From Cladorhizidae sp. MBARI D1340-BT2 (taxonomy: Eukaryota; Porifera; Demospongiae; Poecilosclerida; Cladorhizidae): a DNA stretch of 64,000 nt. Of this stretch, positions 48,133 to 61,218 are shown in pieces (the first letter of the stretch is position 1; each line of letters opens with the position of its first letter). The stretch covers positions 26,705,932-26,769,931 of the forward strand of contig JAQNBH010000002.1 of assembly GCA_028752905.1 (NCBI GenBank), written 5' to 3'. The notes under the pieces were generated by a model. That model saw only the letters and a list, made by a program, of their open reading frames with translations. It was not told where the DNA came from and did no database searches. A program made the position numbers and the translations under genes.

Positions 48133-51100
48133 CTTGATATTTGCCCTAATTTGGTCTATATGTTTCTCATTTTCCCCCCGAAAATCTTGTTTTTTTGCCG
48201 TGAAGCTCATAACTTTTCTACACTTTATCCAAAAAAGATAATTTTTATATCACCGGATAGCTCTTCTAATTATCTATCTTTTGTACGTGCCAAAATTTTG
48301 AGTACTCTAAGTATTAGCAAGTTATAGTGATTTGAAGTGGTAAGGTTTGGGATTTTTCCTGGCGTTTTCCAGTTGCCAAAGCGGTGGCCTGCCAGTGAAA
48401 AACCACTACATTTATTGATAATCTGTTCACATGTTGCAGATAAGGGCCTTCTCTATCAGTTGACAAAATCTGGGACTTTGGTCTTGTTAATTAGGGCAGT
48501 TATGAATTGTACTCTTACTTGATGCTAAACATGTTCTTGATATTTGCCCTTATTTGGTCTATATGTTTCTCATTTCCCCCCCGAAAATCTTGTTTTTTTG
48601 CCGTGAAGCTCATAACTATTCTATACTTTACCCCCAAAAGATAATTTTTATATCACGGGAAAGCCCTTCTAATTATCTGTCTTTTGTTCGTGCCAAAGTT
48701 TTGAGTACTCTAAGTATTAGGAAGTTATGATGATTTGAATTGGTAAGGTTTGTGATTTTTCCTGGCGTTTTCCAGTTGCCAAAGCGGTGGCCTGCCAGTG
48801 AAAAACCACTACATTTATTGATAATCTGTTCACATGTTGCAGATAAGGGCCTTCTCTATCAGTTGACAAAATCTGGGACTTTGGTCTTGTTAATTAGGGC
48901 AGTTATGAATTGTACTCTTACTTCATGCTAAACATGTTAGCTTCGTAGATTATCCACACTTCACTGAATAGACTTGTTATACAGCTATTAAGATAGGACT
49001 CTCCAAGTGCTCTCTCTTGATACCAAACATCCATATATTCTGCACACTTCACTGTAATGGACTTGCAAGATAGGTATCTCTCAGTGTTCTCTATCTTGAG
49101 CTAAACAATTTAGCTTCATAGATTCTCCACACTTCACTGAATAGACTTGATATATAGCTCTAAAGGTAGGCCTCTCTCTGTTCTCTCTCTTGATACCAAA
49201 CATCCGTATATTCCGCATACTTCACAGTAATGGACTTGATAGAATCACAAGATAGGTTTCTCTCTGCTCTCTCTTGATGCTAAATAGATTCTCCACACTT
49301 CACTGAATAAACTTGATATATAGCTATTAAGATAGGTCTCTCTCTGTGCTCTCTGTTGATATCAAACATCCATAATATTCTGCAAACTTTACTGTAATGG
49401 ACTTGATATGATTCGAATGATAGGTTTCATTATGTGTTCTCTATCTTGATATTTGCCCTAATTTGGTCTATATGTTTCTCATTTTCCCCCCGAAAATCTT
49501 GTTTTTTTGCCGTGAAGCTCATAACATTTCTACACTTTACTCAAAAAAGATAATTTTTATATCACCGAATAGCTCTTCTAATTATCTGTCTTTTGTACGT
49601 GCCAAAATTTTGAGTACTCTAAGTATTAGCAAGTTATGGTGATTTGAAGTGGTAAGGTTTGGGATTTTTCCTGGCGTTTTCCAGTTGCCAAAGCGGTGGC
49701 CTGCCAGTAAAAAACCACTACATTTATTGATAATCTGTTCACATGTTGCAGATAAGGGCCTTCTCTATCAGTTGACAAAATCTGGGACTTTGGTCTTGTT
49801 AATTAGGGCAGTTATGAATTGTACTCTTACTTGATGCTAAACATGTTAGCTTCGTAGATTATCCACACTTCACTGAATAGACTTGTTATACAGCTATTAA
49901 GATAGGACTCTCCAAGTGCTCTCTCTTGATACCAAACATCCATATATTCTGCACACTTCACTGTAATGGACTTGCAAGATAGGTATCTCTCAGTGTTCTC
50001 TATCTTGAGCTAAACATGTTAGCTTCATAGATTCTCCACACTTCACTGAATAGACTTGATATATAGCTCTAAAGGTAGGCCTCTCTCTGTTCTCTCTCTT
50101 GATACCAAACATCCGTATATTCCGCATACTTCACAGTAATGGACTTGATAGAATCACAAGATAGGTTTCTCTCTGCTCTCTCTTGATGCTAAATAGATTC
50201 TCCACACTTCACTGAATAAACTTGATATATAGCTATTAAGATAGGTCTCTCTCTGTGCTCTCTGTTGATATCAAACATCCATAATATTCTGCACACTTTA
50301 CTGTAATGGACTTGATATGATTCGAATGATAGGTTTCATTATGTGTTCTCTATCTTGATATTTGCCCTAATTTGGTCTATATGTTTCTCATTTTCCCCCC
50401 GAAAATCTTGTTTTTTTGCCGTGAAGCTCATAACATTTCTACACTTTACCCAAAAAAGATAATTTTTATATCACCGGATAGCTCTTCTAATTATCTGTCT
50501 TTTGTACGTGCCAAAATTTTGAGTACTCTAAGTATTAGCAAGTTATGGTGATTTGAAGTGGTAAGGTTTGGGATTTTTCCTGGCGTTTTCCAGTTGCCAA
50601 AGCGGTGGCCTGCCAGTGAAAAACCACTACATTTATTGATAATCTGTTCAGATGTTGCAGATAAGGGCCTTCTCTATCAGTTGACAAAATCTGGGACTTT
50701 GGTCTTGTTAATTAGGGCAGTTATGAATTGTACTCTTACTTGATGCTAAACATGTTAGCTTCGTAGATTATCCACACTTCACTGAATAGACTTGTTATAC
50801 AGCTATTAAGATAGGACTCTCCAAGTGCTCTCTCTTGATACCAAACATCCATATATTCTGCACACTTCACTGTAATGGACTTGCAAGATAGGTATCTCTC
50901 AGTGTTCTCTATCTTGAGCTAAACATGTTAGCTTCATAGATTCTCCACACTTCACTGAATAGACTTGATATATAGCTCTAAAGGTAGGCCTCTCTCTGTT
51001 CTCTCTCTTGATACCAAACATCCGTATATTCCGCATACTTCACAGTAATGGACTTGATAGAATCACAAGATAGGTTTCTCTCTGCTCTCTCTTGATGCTA

Positions 51101-51262
51101 AATAGATTCTCCACACTTCACTGAATAAACTTGATATATAGCTATTAAGATAGGTCTCTCTCTGTGCTCTCTGTTGATATCAAACATCCATAATATTCTG
51201 CACACTTTACTGTAATGGACTTGATATGATTCGAATGATAGGTTTCATTATGTGTTCTCTAT
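48133..51262 (+). repeat. 3130 bp block, copy 2
   Basis: Directly abuts copy 1 and repeats all its marks. Differences include C6 versus C7 in the first Ba (48133 versus 45003), TTTACTCAAAA versus TTTACCCAAAA in the B at 49445, and TTCAGATGTT in the B at 50354. The last mark links its end to the 2706 bp block. Confidence 0.93.
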
Positions 51263-53059
51263 CTTGATATTTGCCCTAATTTGGTCTATATGTTTCTCAT
51301 TTTCCCCCCGAAAATCTTGTTTTTTTGCCGTGAAGCTCATAACATTTCTACACTTTACCCAACAAAGATAATTTTTATATCATCGGATAGCTCTTCTAAT
51401 TATCTGTCTTTTGTACGTGCCAAAATTTTGAGTACTCTAAGTATTAGCAAGTTATGGTGATTTGAAGTGGTAAGGTTTGGGATTTTTCCTGGCGTTTTCC
51501 AGTTGCCAAAGCGGTGGCCTGCCAGTGAAAAACCACTACATTTATTGATAATCTGTTCACATGTTGCAGATAAGGGCCTTCTCTATCAGTTGACAAAATC
51601 TGGGACTTTGGTCTTGTTAATTAGGGCAGTTATGAATTGTACTCTTACTTGATGCTAAACATGTTAGCTTCGTAGATTATCCACACTTCACTGAATAGAC
51701 TTGTTATACAGCTATTAAGATAGGACTCTCCAAGTGCTCTCTCTTGATACCAAACATCCATATATTCTGCACACTTCACTGTAATGGACTTGCAAGATAG
51801 GTATCTCTCAGTGTTCTCTATCTTGAGCTAAACATGTTAGCTTCATAGATTCTCCACACTTCACTGAATAGACTTGATATATAGCTCTAAAGGTAGGCCT
51901 CTCTCTGTTCTCTCTCTTGATACCAAACATCCGTATATTCCGCATACTTCACAGTAATGGACTTGATAGAATCACAAGATAGGTTTCTCTCTGCTCTCTC
52001 TTGATGCTAAATAGATTCTCCACACTTCACTGAATAAACTTGATATATAGCTATTAAGATAGGTCTCTCTCTGTGCTCTCTGTTGATATCAAACATCCAT
52101 AATATTCTGCACACTTTACTGTAATGGACTTGATATGATTCGAATGATAGGTTTCATTATGTGTTCTCTATCTTGATATTTGCCCTAATTTGGTCTATAT
52201 GTTTCTCATTTTCCCCCCTGAAGCTCATAACATTTCTACACTTTACCCAAAAAAGATAATTTTTATATCACCGGATAGCTCTTCTAATTATCTGTCTTTT
52301 GTACGTGCCAAAATTTTGAGTACTCTAAGTATTAGCAAGTTATGGTGATTTGAAGTGGTAAGGTTTGGGATTTTTCCTGGCGTTTTCCAGTTGCCAAAGC
52401 GGTGGCCTGCCAGTGAAAAACCACTACATTTATTGATAATCTGTTCACATGTTGCAGATAAGGGCCTTCTCTATCAGTTGACAAAATCTGGGACTTTGGT
52501 CTTGTTAATTAGGGCAGTTATGAATTGTACTCTTACTTGATGCTAAACATGTTAGCTTCGTAGATTATCCACACTTCACTGAATAGACTTGTTATACAGC
52601 TATTAAGATAGGACTCTCCAAGTGCTCTCTCTTGATACCAAACATCCATATATTCTGCACACTTCACTGTAATGGACTTGCAAGATAGGTATCTCTCAGT
52701 GTTCTCTATCTTGAGCTAAACATGTTAGCTTCATAGATTCTCCACACTTCACTGAATAGACTTGATATATAGCTCTAAAGGTAGGCCTCTCTCTGTTCTC
52801 TCTCTTGATACCAAACATCCGTATATTCCGCATACTTCACAGTAATGGACTTGATAGAATCACAAGATAGGTTTCTCTCTGCTCTCTCTTGATGCTAAAT
52901 AGATTCTCCATACTTCACTGAATAAACTTGATATATAGCTATTAAGATAGGTCTCTCTCTGTGCTCTCTGTTGATATCAAACATCCATAATATTCTGCAC
53001 ACTTTACTGTAATGGACTTGATATGATTCGAATGATAGGTTTCATTATGTGTTCTCTAT
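50354..53059 (+). repeat. 2706 bp block, copy 1
   Basis: Three units. Marks are TTCAGATGTT in the first B, ACCCAACAAAG with ATCATCGG in the second, the 21 bp deletion in the third (between 52218 and 52219), and CTCCATACTT in the last A. All recur 2706 bp later. Confidence 0.93.
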
Positions 53060-55765
53060 CTTGATATTTGCCCTAATTTGGTCTATATGTTTCTCATTTT
53101 CCCCCCGAAAATCTTGTTTTTTTGCCGTGAAGCTCATAACATTTCTACACTTTACCCAAAAAAGATAATTTTTATATCACCGGATAGCTCTTCTAATTAT
53201 CTGTCTTTTGTACGTGCCAAAATTTTGAGTACTCTAAGTATTAGCAAGTTATGGTGATTTGAAGTGGTAAGGTTTGGGATTTTTCCTGGCGTTTTCCAGT
53301 TGCCAAAGCGGTGGCCTGCCAGTGAAAAACCACTACATTTATTGATAATCTGTTCAGATGTTGCAGATAAGGGCCTTCTCTATCAGTTGACAAAATCTGG
53401 GACTTTGGTCTTGTTAATTAGGGCAGTTATGAATTGTACTCTTACTTGATGCTAAACATGTTAGCTTCGTAGATTATCCACACTTCACTGAATAGACTTG
53501 TTATACAGCTATTAAGATAGGACTCTCCAAGTGCTCTCTCTTGATACCAAACATCCATATATTCTGCACACTTCACTGTAATGGACTTGCAAGATAGGTA
53601 TCTCTCAGTGTTCTCTATCTTGAGCTAAACATGTTAGCTTCATAGATTCTCCACACTTCACTGAATAGACTTGATATATAGCTCTAAAGGTAGGCCTCTC
53701 TCTGTTCTCTCTCTTGATACCAAACATCCGTATATTCCGCATACTTCACAGTAATGGACTTGATAGAATCACAAGATAGGTTTCTCTCTGCTCTCTCTTG
53801 ATGCTAAATAGATTCTCCACACTTCACTGAATAAACTTGATATATAGCTATTAAGATAGGTCTCTCTCTGTGCTCTCTGTTGATATCAAACATCCATAAT
53901 ATTCTGCACACTTTACTGTAATGGACTTGATATGATTCGAATGATAGGTTTCATTATGTGTTCTCTATCTTGATATTTGCCCTAATTTGGTCTATATGTT
54001 TCTCATTTTCCCCCCGAAAATCTTGTTTTTTTGCCGTGAAGCTCATAACATTTCTACACTTTACCCAACAAAGATAATTTTTATATCATCGGATAGCTCT
54101 TCTAATTATCTGTCTTTTGTACGTGCCAAAATTTTGAGTACTCTAAGTATTAGCAAGTTATGGTGATTTGAAGTGGTAAGGTTTGGGATTTTTCCTGGCG
54201 TTTTCCAGTTGCCAAAGCGGTGGCCTGCCAGTGAAAAACCACTACATTTATTGATAATCTGTTCACATGTTGCAGATAAGGGCCTTCTCTATCAGTTGAC
54301 AAAATCTGGGACTTTGGTCTTGTTAATTAGGGCAGTTATGAATTGTACTCTTACTTGATGCTAAACATGTTAGCTTCGTAGATTATCCACACTTCACTGA
54401 ATAGACTTGTTATACAGCTATTAAGATAGGACTCTCCAAGTGCTCTCTCTTGATACCAAACATCCATATATTCTGCACACTTCACTGTAATGGACTTGCA
54501 AGATAGGTATCTCTCAGTGTTCTCTATCTTGAGCTAAACATGTTAGCTTCATAGATTCTCCACACTTCACTGAATAGACTTGATATATAGCTCTAAAGGT
54601 AGGCCTCTCTCTGTTCTCTCTCTTGATACCAAACATCCGTATATTCCGCATACTTCACAGTAATGGACTTGATAGAATCACAAGATAGGTTTCTCTCTGC
54701 TCTCTCTTGATGCTAAATAGATTCTCCACACTTCACTGAATAAACTTGATATATAGCTATTAAGATAGGTCTCTCTCTGTGCTCTCTGTTGATATCAAAC
54801 ATCCATAATATTCTGCACACTTTACTGTAATGGACTTGATATGATTCGAATGATAGGTTTCATTATGTGTTCTCTATCTTGATATTTGCCCTAATTTGGT
54901 CTATATGTTTCTCATTTTCCCCCCTGAAGCTCATAACATTTCTACACTTTACCCAAAAAAGATAATTTTTATATCACCGGATAGCTCTTCTAATTATCTG
55001 TCTTTTGTACGTGCCAAAATTTTGAGTACTCTAAGTATTAGCAAGTTATGGTGATTTGAAGTGGTAAGGTTTGGGATTTTTCCTGGCGTTTTCCAGTTGC
55101 CAAAGCGGTGGCCTGCCAGTGAAAAACCACTACATTTATTGATAATCTGTTCACATGTTGCAGATAAGGGCCTTCTCTATCAGTTGACAAAATCTGGGAC
55201 TTTGGTCTTGTTAATTAGGGCAGTTATGAATTGTACTCTTACTTGATGCTAAACATGTTAGCTTCGTAGATTATCCACACTTCACTGAATAGACTTGTTA
55301 TACAGCTATTAAGATAGGACTCTCCAAGTGCTCTCTCTTGATACCAAACATCCATATATTCTGCACACTTCACTGTAATGGACTTGCAAGATAGGTATCT
55401 CTCAGTGTTCTCTATCTTGAGCTAAACATGTTAGCTTCATAGATTCTCCACACTTCACTGAATAGACTTGATATATAGCTCTAAAGGTAGGCCTCTCTCT
55501 GTTCTCTCTCTTGATACCAAACATCCGTATATTCCGCATACTTCACAGTAATGGACTTGATAGAATCACAAGATAGGTTTCTCTCTGCTCTCTCTTGATG
55601 CTAAATAGATTCTCCATACTTCACTGAATAAACTTGATATATAGCTATTAAGATAGGTCTCTCTCTGTGCTCTCTGTTGATATCAAACATCCATAATATT
55701 CTGCACACTTTACTGTAATGGACTTGATATGATTCGAATGATAGGTTTCATTATGTGTTCTCTAT
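53060..55765 (+). repeat. 2706 bp block, copy 2
   Basis: Abuts copy 1 and has all four marks, with the 21 bp deletion between 54924 and 54925. I saw no base difference from copy 1 on reading, so it is the youngest-looking duplication in the window. CTCCATACTT appears once more, near 57431. Confidence 0.93.
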
Positions 55766-58700
55766 CTTGATATTTGCCCTAATTTGGTGTATATGTTTCT
55801 CATTTCCCCCCCGAAAATCTTGTTTTTTTGCCGTGAAGCTCATAACATTTCTACACTTTACCCAAAAAAGATAATTTTATATCACCGGATAGCTCTTCTA
55901 ATTATCTGTCTTTTGTACGTGCCAAAATTTTGAGTACTCTAAGTATTAGCAAGTTATGGTGATTTGAAGTGGTAAGGTTTGGGATTTTTCCTGGCGTTTT
56001 CCAGTTGCCAAAGCGGTGGCCTGCCAGTGAAAAACCACTACATTTATTGATAATCTGTTCACATGTTGCAGATAAGGGCCTTCTCTATCAGTTGACAAAA
56101 TCTGGGACTTTGGTCTTGTTAATTAGGGCAGTTATGAATTGTACTCTTACTTGATGCTAAACATGTTAGCTTCGTAGATTATCCACACTTCACTGAATAG
56201 ACTTGTTATACAGCTATTAAGATAGGACTCTCCAAGTGCTCTCTCTTGATACCAAACATCCATATATTCTGCACACTTCACTGTAATGGACTTGCAAGAT
56301 AGGTATCTCTCAGTGTTCTCTATCTTGAGCTAAACATGTTAGCTTCATAGATTCTCCACACTTCACTGAATAGACTTGATATATAGCTCTAAAGGTAGGC
56401 CTCTCTCTGTTCTCTCTCTTGATACCAAACATCCGTATATTCCGCATACTTCACAGTAATGGACTTGATAGAATCACAAGATAGGTTTCTCTCTGCTCTC
56501 TCTTGATGCTAAATAGATTCTCCACACTTCACTGAATAAACTTGATATATAGCTATTAAGATAGGTCTCTCTCTGTGCTCTCTGTTGATATCAAACATCC
56601 ATAATATTCTGCACACTTTACTGTAATGGACTTGATATGATTCGAATGATAGGTTTCATTATGTGTTCTCTATCTTGATATTTGCCCTAATTTGGTCTAT
56701 ATGTTTCTCATTTTCCCCCCGAAAATCTTGTTTTTTTGCCGTGAAGCTCATAACATTTCTACACTTTACCCAAAAAAGATAATTTTTATATCATCGGATA
56801 GCTCTTCTAATTATCTGTCTTTTGTACGTGCCAAAATTTTGAGTACTCTAAGTATTAGCAAGTTATGGTGATTTGAAGTGGTAAGGTTTGGGATTTTTCC
56901 TGGCGTTTTCCAGTTGCCAAAGCGGTGGCCTGCCAGTGAAAAACCACTACATTTATTGATAATCTGTTCACATGTTGCAGATAAGGGCCTTCTCTATCAG
57001 TTGACAAAATCTGGGACTTTGGTCTTGTTAATTAGGGCAGTTATGAATTGTACTCTTACTTGATGCTAAACATGTTAGCTTCGTAGATTATCCACACTTC
57101 ACTGAATAGACTTGTTATACAGCTATTAAGATAGGACTCTCCAAGTGCTCTCTCTTGATACCAAACATCCATATATTCTGCACACTTCACTGTAATGGAC
57201 TTGCAAGATAGGTATCTCTCAGTGTTCTCTATCTTGAGCTAAACATGTTAGCTTCATAGATTCTCCACACTTCACTGAATAGACTTGATATATAGCTCTA
57301 AAGGTAGGCCTCTCTCTGTTCTCTCTCTTGATACCAAACATCCGTATATTCCGCATACTTCACAGTAATGGACTTGATAGAATCACAAGATAGGTTTCTC
57401 TCTGCTCTCTCTTGATGCTAAATAGATTCTCCATACTTCACTGAATAAACTTGATATATAGCTATTAAGATAGGTCTCTCTCTGTGCTCTCTGTTGATAT
57501 CAAACATCCATAATATTCTGCACACTTTACTGTAATGGACTTGATATGATTCGAATGATAGGTTTCATTATGTGTTCTCTATCTTGATATTTGCCCTAAT
57601 TTGGTCTATATGTTTCTCATTTTCCCCCCGAAAATCTTGTTTTTTTGCCGTGAAGCTCATAACATTTCTACACTTTACCCAAAAAAGATAATTTTTATAT
57701 CATCGGATAGCTCTTCTAATTATCTGTCTTTTGTACGTGCCAAAATTTTGAGTACTCTAAGTATTAGCAAGTTATGGTGATTTGAAGTGGTAAGGTTTGG
57801 GATTTTTCCTGGCGTTTTCCAGTTGCCAAAGCGGTGGCCTGCCAGTGAAAAACCACTACATTTATTGATAATCTGTTCACATGTTGCAGATAAGGGCCTT
57901 CTCTATCAGTTGACAAAATCTGGGACTTTGGTCTTGTTAATTAGGGCAGTTATGAATTGTACTCTTACTTGATGCTAAACATGTTAGCTTCGTAGATTAT
58001 CCACACTTCACTGAATAGATTTGTTATACAGCTATTAAGATAGGACTCTCCAAGTGCTCTCTCTTGATACCAAACATCCATATATTCTGCACACTTCACT
58101 GTAATGGACTTGCAAGATAGGTATCTCTCAGTGTTCTCTATCTTGAGCTAAACATGTTAGCTTCATAGATTCTCCACACTTCACTGAATAGACTTGATAT
58201 ATAGCTCTAAAGGTAGGCCTCTCTCTGTTCTCTCTCTTGATACCAAACATCCGTATATTCCGCATACTTCACAGTAATGGACTTGATAGAATCACAAGAT
58301 AGGTTTCTCTCTGCTCTCTCTTGATGCTAAATAGATTCTCCACACTTCACTGAATAAACTTGATATATAGCTATTAAGATAGGTCTCTCTCTGTGCTCTC
58401 TGTTGATATCAAACATCCATAATATTCTGCACACTTTACTGTAATGGACTTGATATGATTCGAATGATAGGTTTCATTATGTGTTCTCTATCTTGATATT
58501 TGCCCTAATTTGGTCTATATGTTTCTCATTTTCCCCCCGAAAATCTTGTTTTTTTGCCGTGAAGCTCATAACATTTCTACACTTTACCCAAAAAAGATAA
58601 TTTTTATATCATCGGATAGCTCTTCTAATTATCTGTCTTTTGTACGTGCCAAAATTTTGAGTACTCTAAGTATTAGCAAGTTATGGTGATTTGAAGTGGT

Positions 58701-61218
58701 AAGGTTTGGGATTTTTCCTGGCGTTTTCCAGTTGCCAAAGCGGTGGCCTGCCAGTGAAAAACCACTACATTTATTGATAATCTGTTCACATGTTGCAGAT
58801 AAGGGCCTTCTCTATCAGTTGACAAAATCTGGGACTTTGGTCTTGTTAATTAGGGCAGTTATGAATTGTACTCTTACTTGATGCTAAACATGTTAGCTTC
58901 GTAGATTATCCACACTTCACTGAATAGACTTGTTATACAGCTATTAAGATAGGACTCTCCAAGTGCTCTCTCTTGATACCAAACATCCATATATTCTGCA
59001 CACTTCACTGTAATGGACTTGCAAGATAGGTATCTCTCAGTGTTCTCTATCTTGAGCTAAACATGTTAGCTTCATAGATTCTCCACACTTCACTGAATAG
59101 ACTTGATATATAGCTCTAAAGGTAGGCCTCTCTCTGTTCTCTCTCTTGATACCAAACATCCGTATATTCCGCATACTTCACAGTAATGGACTTGATAGAA
59201 TCACAAGATAGGTTTCTCTCTGCTCTCTCTTGATGCTAAATAGATTCTCCACACTTCACTGAATAAACTTGATATATAGCTATTAAGATAGGTCTCTCTC
59301 TGTGCTCTCTGTTGATATCAAACATCCATAATATTCTGCACACTTTACTGTAATGGACTTGATATGATTCGAATGATAGGTTTCATTATGTGTTCTCTAT
59401 CTTGATATTTGCCCTAATTTGGTGTATATGTTTCTCATTTCCCCCCCGAAAATCTTGTTTTTTTGCCGTGAAGCTCATAACATTTCTACACTTTACCCAA
59501 AAAAGATAATTTTTATATCACCGGATAGCTCTTCTAATTATCTGTCTTTTGTACGTGCCAAAATTTTGAGTACTCTAAGTATTAGCAAGTTATGGTGATT
59601 TGAAGTGGTAAGGTTTGGGATTTTTCCTGGCGTTTTCCAGTTGCCAAAGCGGTGGCCTGCCAGTGAAAAACCACTACATTTATTGATAATCTGTTCACAT
59701 GTTGCAGATAAGGGCCTTCTCTATCAGTTGACAAAATCTGGGACTTTGGTCTTGTTAATTAGGGCAGTTATGAATTGTACTCTTACTTGATGCTAAACAT
59801 GTTAGCTTCGTAGATTATCCACACTTCACTGAATAGACTTGTTATACAGCTATTAAGATAGGACTCTCCAAGTGCTCTCTCTTGATACCAAACATCCATA
59901 TATTCTGCACACTTCACTGTAATGGACTTGCAAGATAGGTATCTCTCAGTGTTCTCTATCTTGAGCTAAACATGTTAGCTTCATAGATTCTCCACACTTC
60001 ACTGAATAGACTTGATATATAGCTCTAAAGGTAGGCCTCTCTCTGTTCTCTCTCTTGATACCAAACATCCGTATATTCCGCATACTTCACAGTAATGGAC
60101 TTGATAGAATCACAAGATAGGTTTCTCTCTGCTCTCTCTTGATGCTAAATAGATTCTCCACACTTCACTGAATAAACTTGATATATAGCTATTAAGATAG
60201 GTCTCTCTCTGTGCTCTCTGTTGATATCAAACATCCATAATATTCTGCACACTTTACTGTAATGGACTTGATATGATTCGAATGATAGGTTTCATTATGT
60301 GTTCTCTATCTTGATATTTGCCCTAATTTGGTCTATATGTTTCTCATTTTCCCCCCGAAAATCTTGTTTTTTTGCCGTGAAGCTCATAACATTTCTACAC
60401 TTTACCCAAAAAAGATAATTTTTATATCATCGGATAGCTCTTCTAATTATCTGTCTTTTGTACGTGCCAAAATTTTGAGTACTCTAAGTATTAGCAAGTT
60501 ATGGTGATTTGAAGTGGTAAGGTTTGGGATTTTTCCTGGCGTTTTCCAGTTGCCAAAGCGGTGGCCTGCCAGTGAAAAACCACTACATTTATTGATAATC
60601 TGTTCACATGTTGCAGATAAGGGCCTTCTCTATCAGTTGACAAAATCTGGGACTTTGGTCTTGTTAATTAGGGCAGTTATGAATTGTACTCTTACTTGAT
60701 GCTAAACATGTTAGCTTCGTAGATTATCCACACTTCACTGAATAGACTTGTTATACAGCTATTAAGATAGGACTCTCCAAGTGCTCTCTCTTGATACCAA
60801 ACATCCATATATTCTGCACACTTCACTGTAATGGACTTGCAAGATAGGTATCTCTCAGTGTTCTCTATCTTGAGCTAAACATGTTAGCTTCATAGATTCT
60901 CCACACTTCACTGAATAGACTTGATATATAGCTCTAAAGGTAGGCCTCTCTCTGTTCTCTCTCTTGATACCAAACATCCGTATATTCCGCATACTTCACA
61001 GTAATGGACTTGATAGAATCACAAGATAGGTTTCTCTCTGCTCTCTCTTGATGCTAAATAGATTCTCCACACTTCACTGAATAAACTTGATATATAGCTA
61101 TTAAGATAGGTCTCTCTCTGTGCTCTCTGTTGATATCAAACATCCATAATATTCTGCACACTTTACTGTAATGGACTTGATATGATTCGAATGATAGGTT
61201 TCATTATGTGTTCTCTAT

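Larger units (their letters stand above)
50354..61218 (+). repeat. Twelve successive A+B units without any B-B pair
   Basis: B starts are at 50354, 51263, 52172, 53060, 53969, 54878, 55766, 56674, 57583, 58492, 59401 and 60310. Unit length is 909 bp except 888 bp at 52172 and 54878 (21 bp deletion) and 908 bp at 55766 (one T lost near 55875). No Bb module is present, in contrast to the preceding 34 kb. The B modules at 55766 and 59401 share GGTGTATATG with C7, four units apart, which suggests a further 3.6 kb block. Confidence 0.93.
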
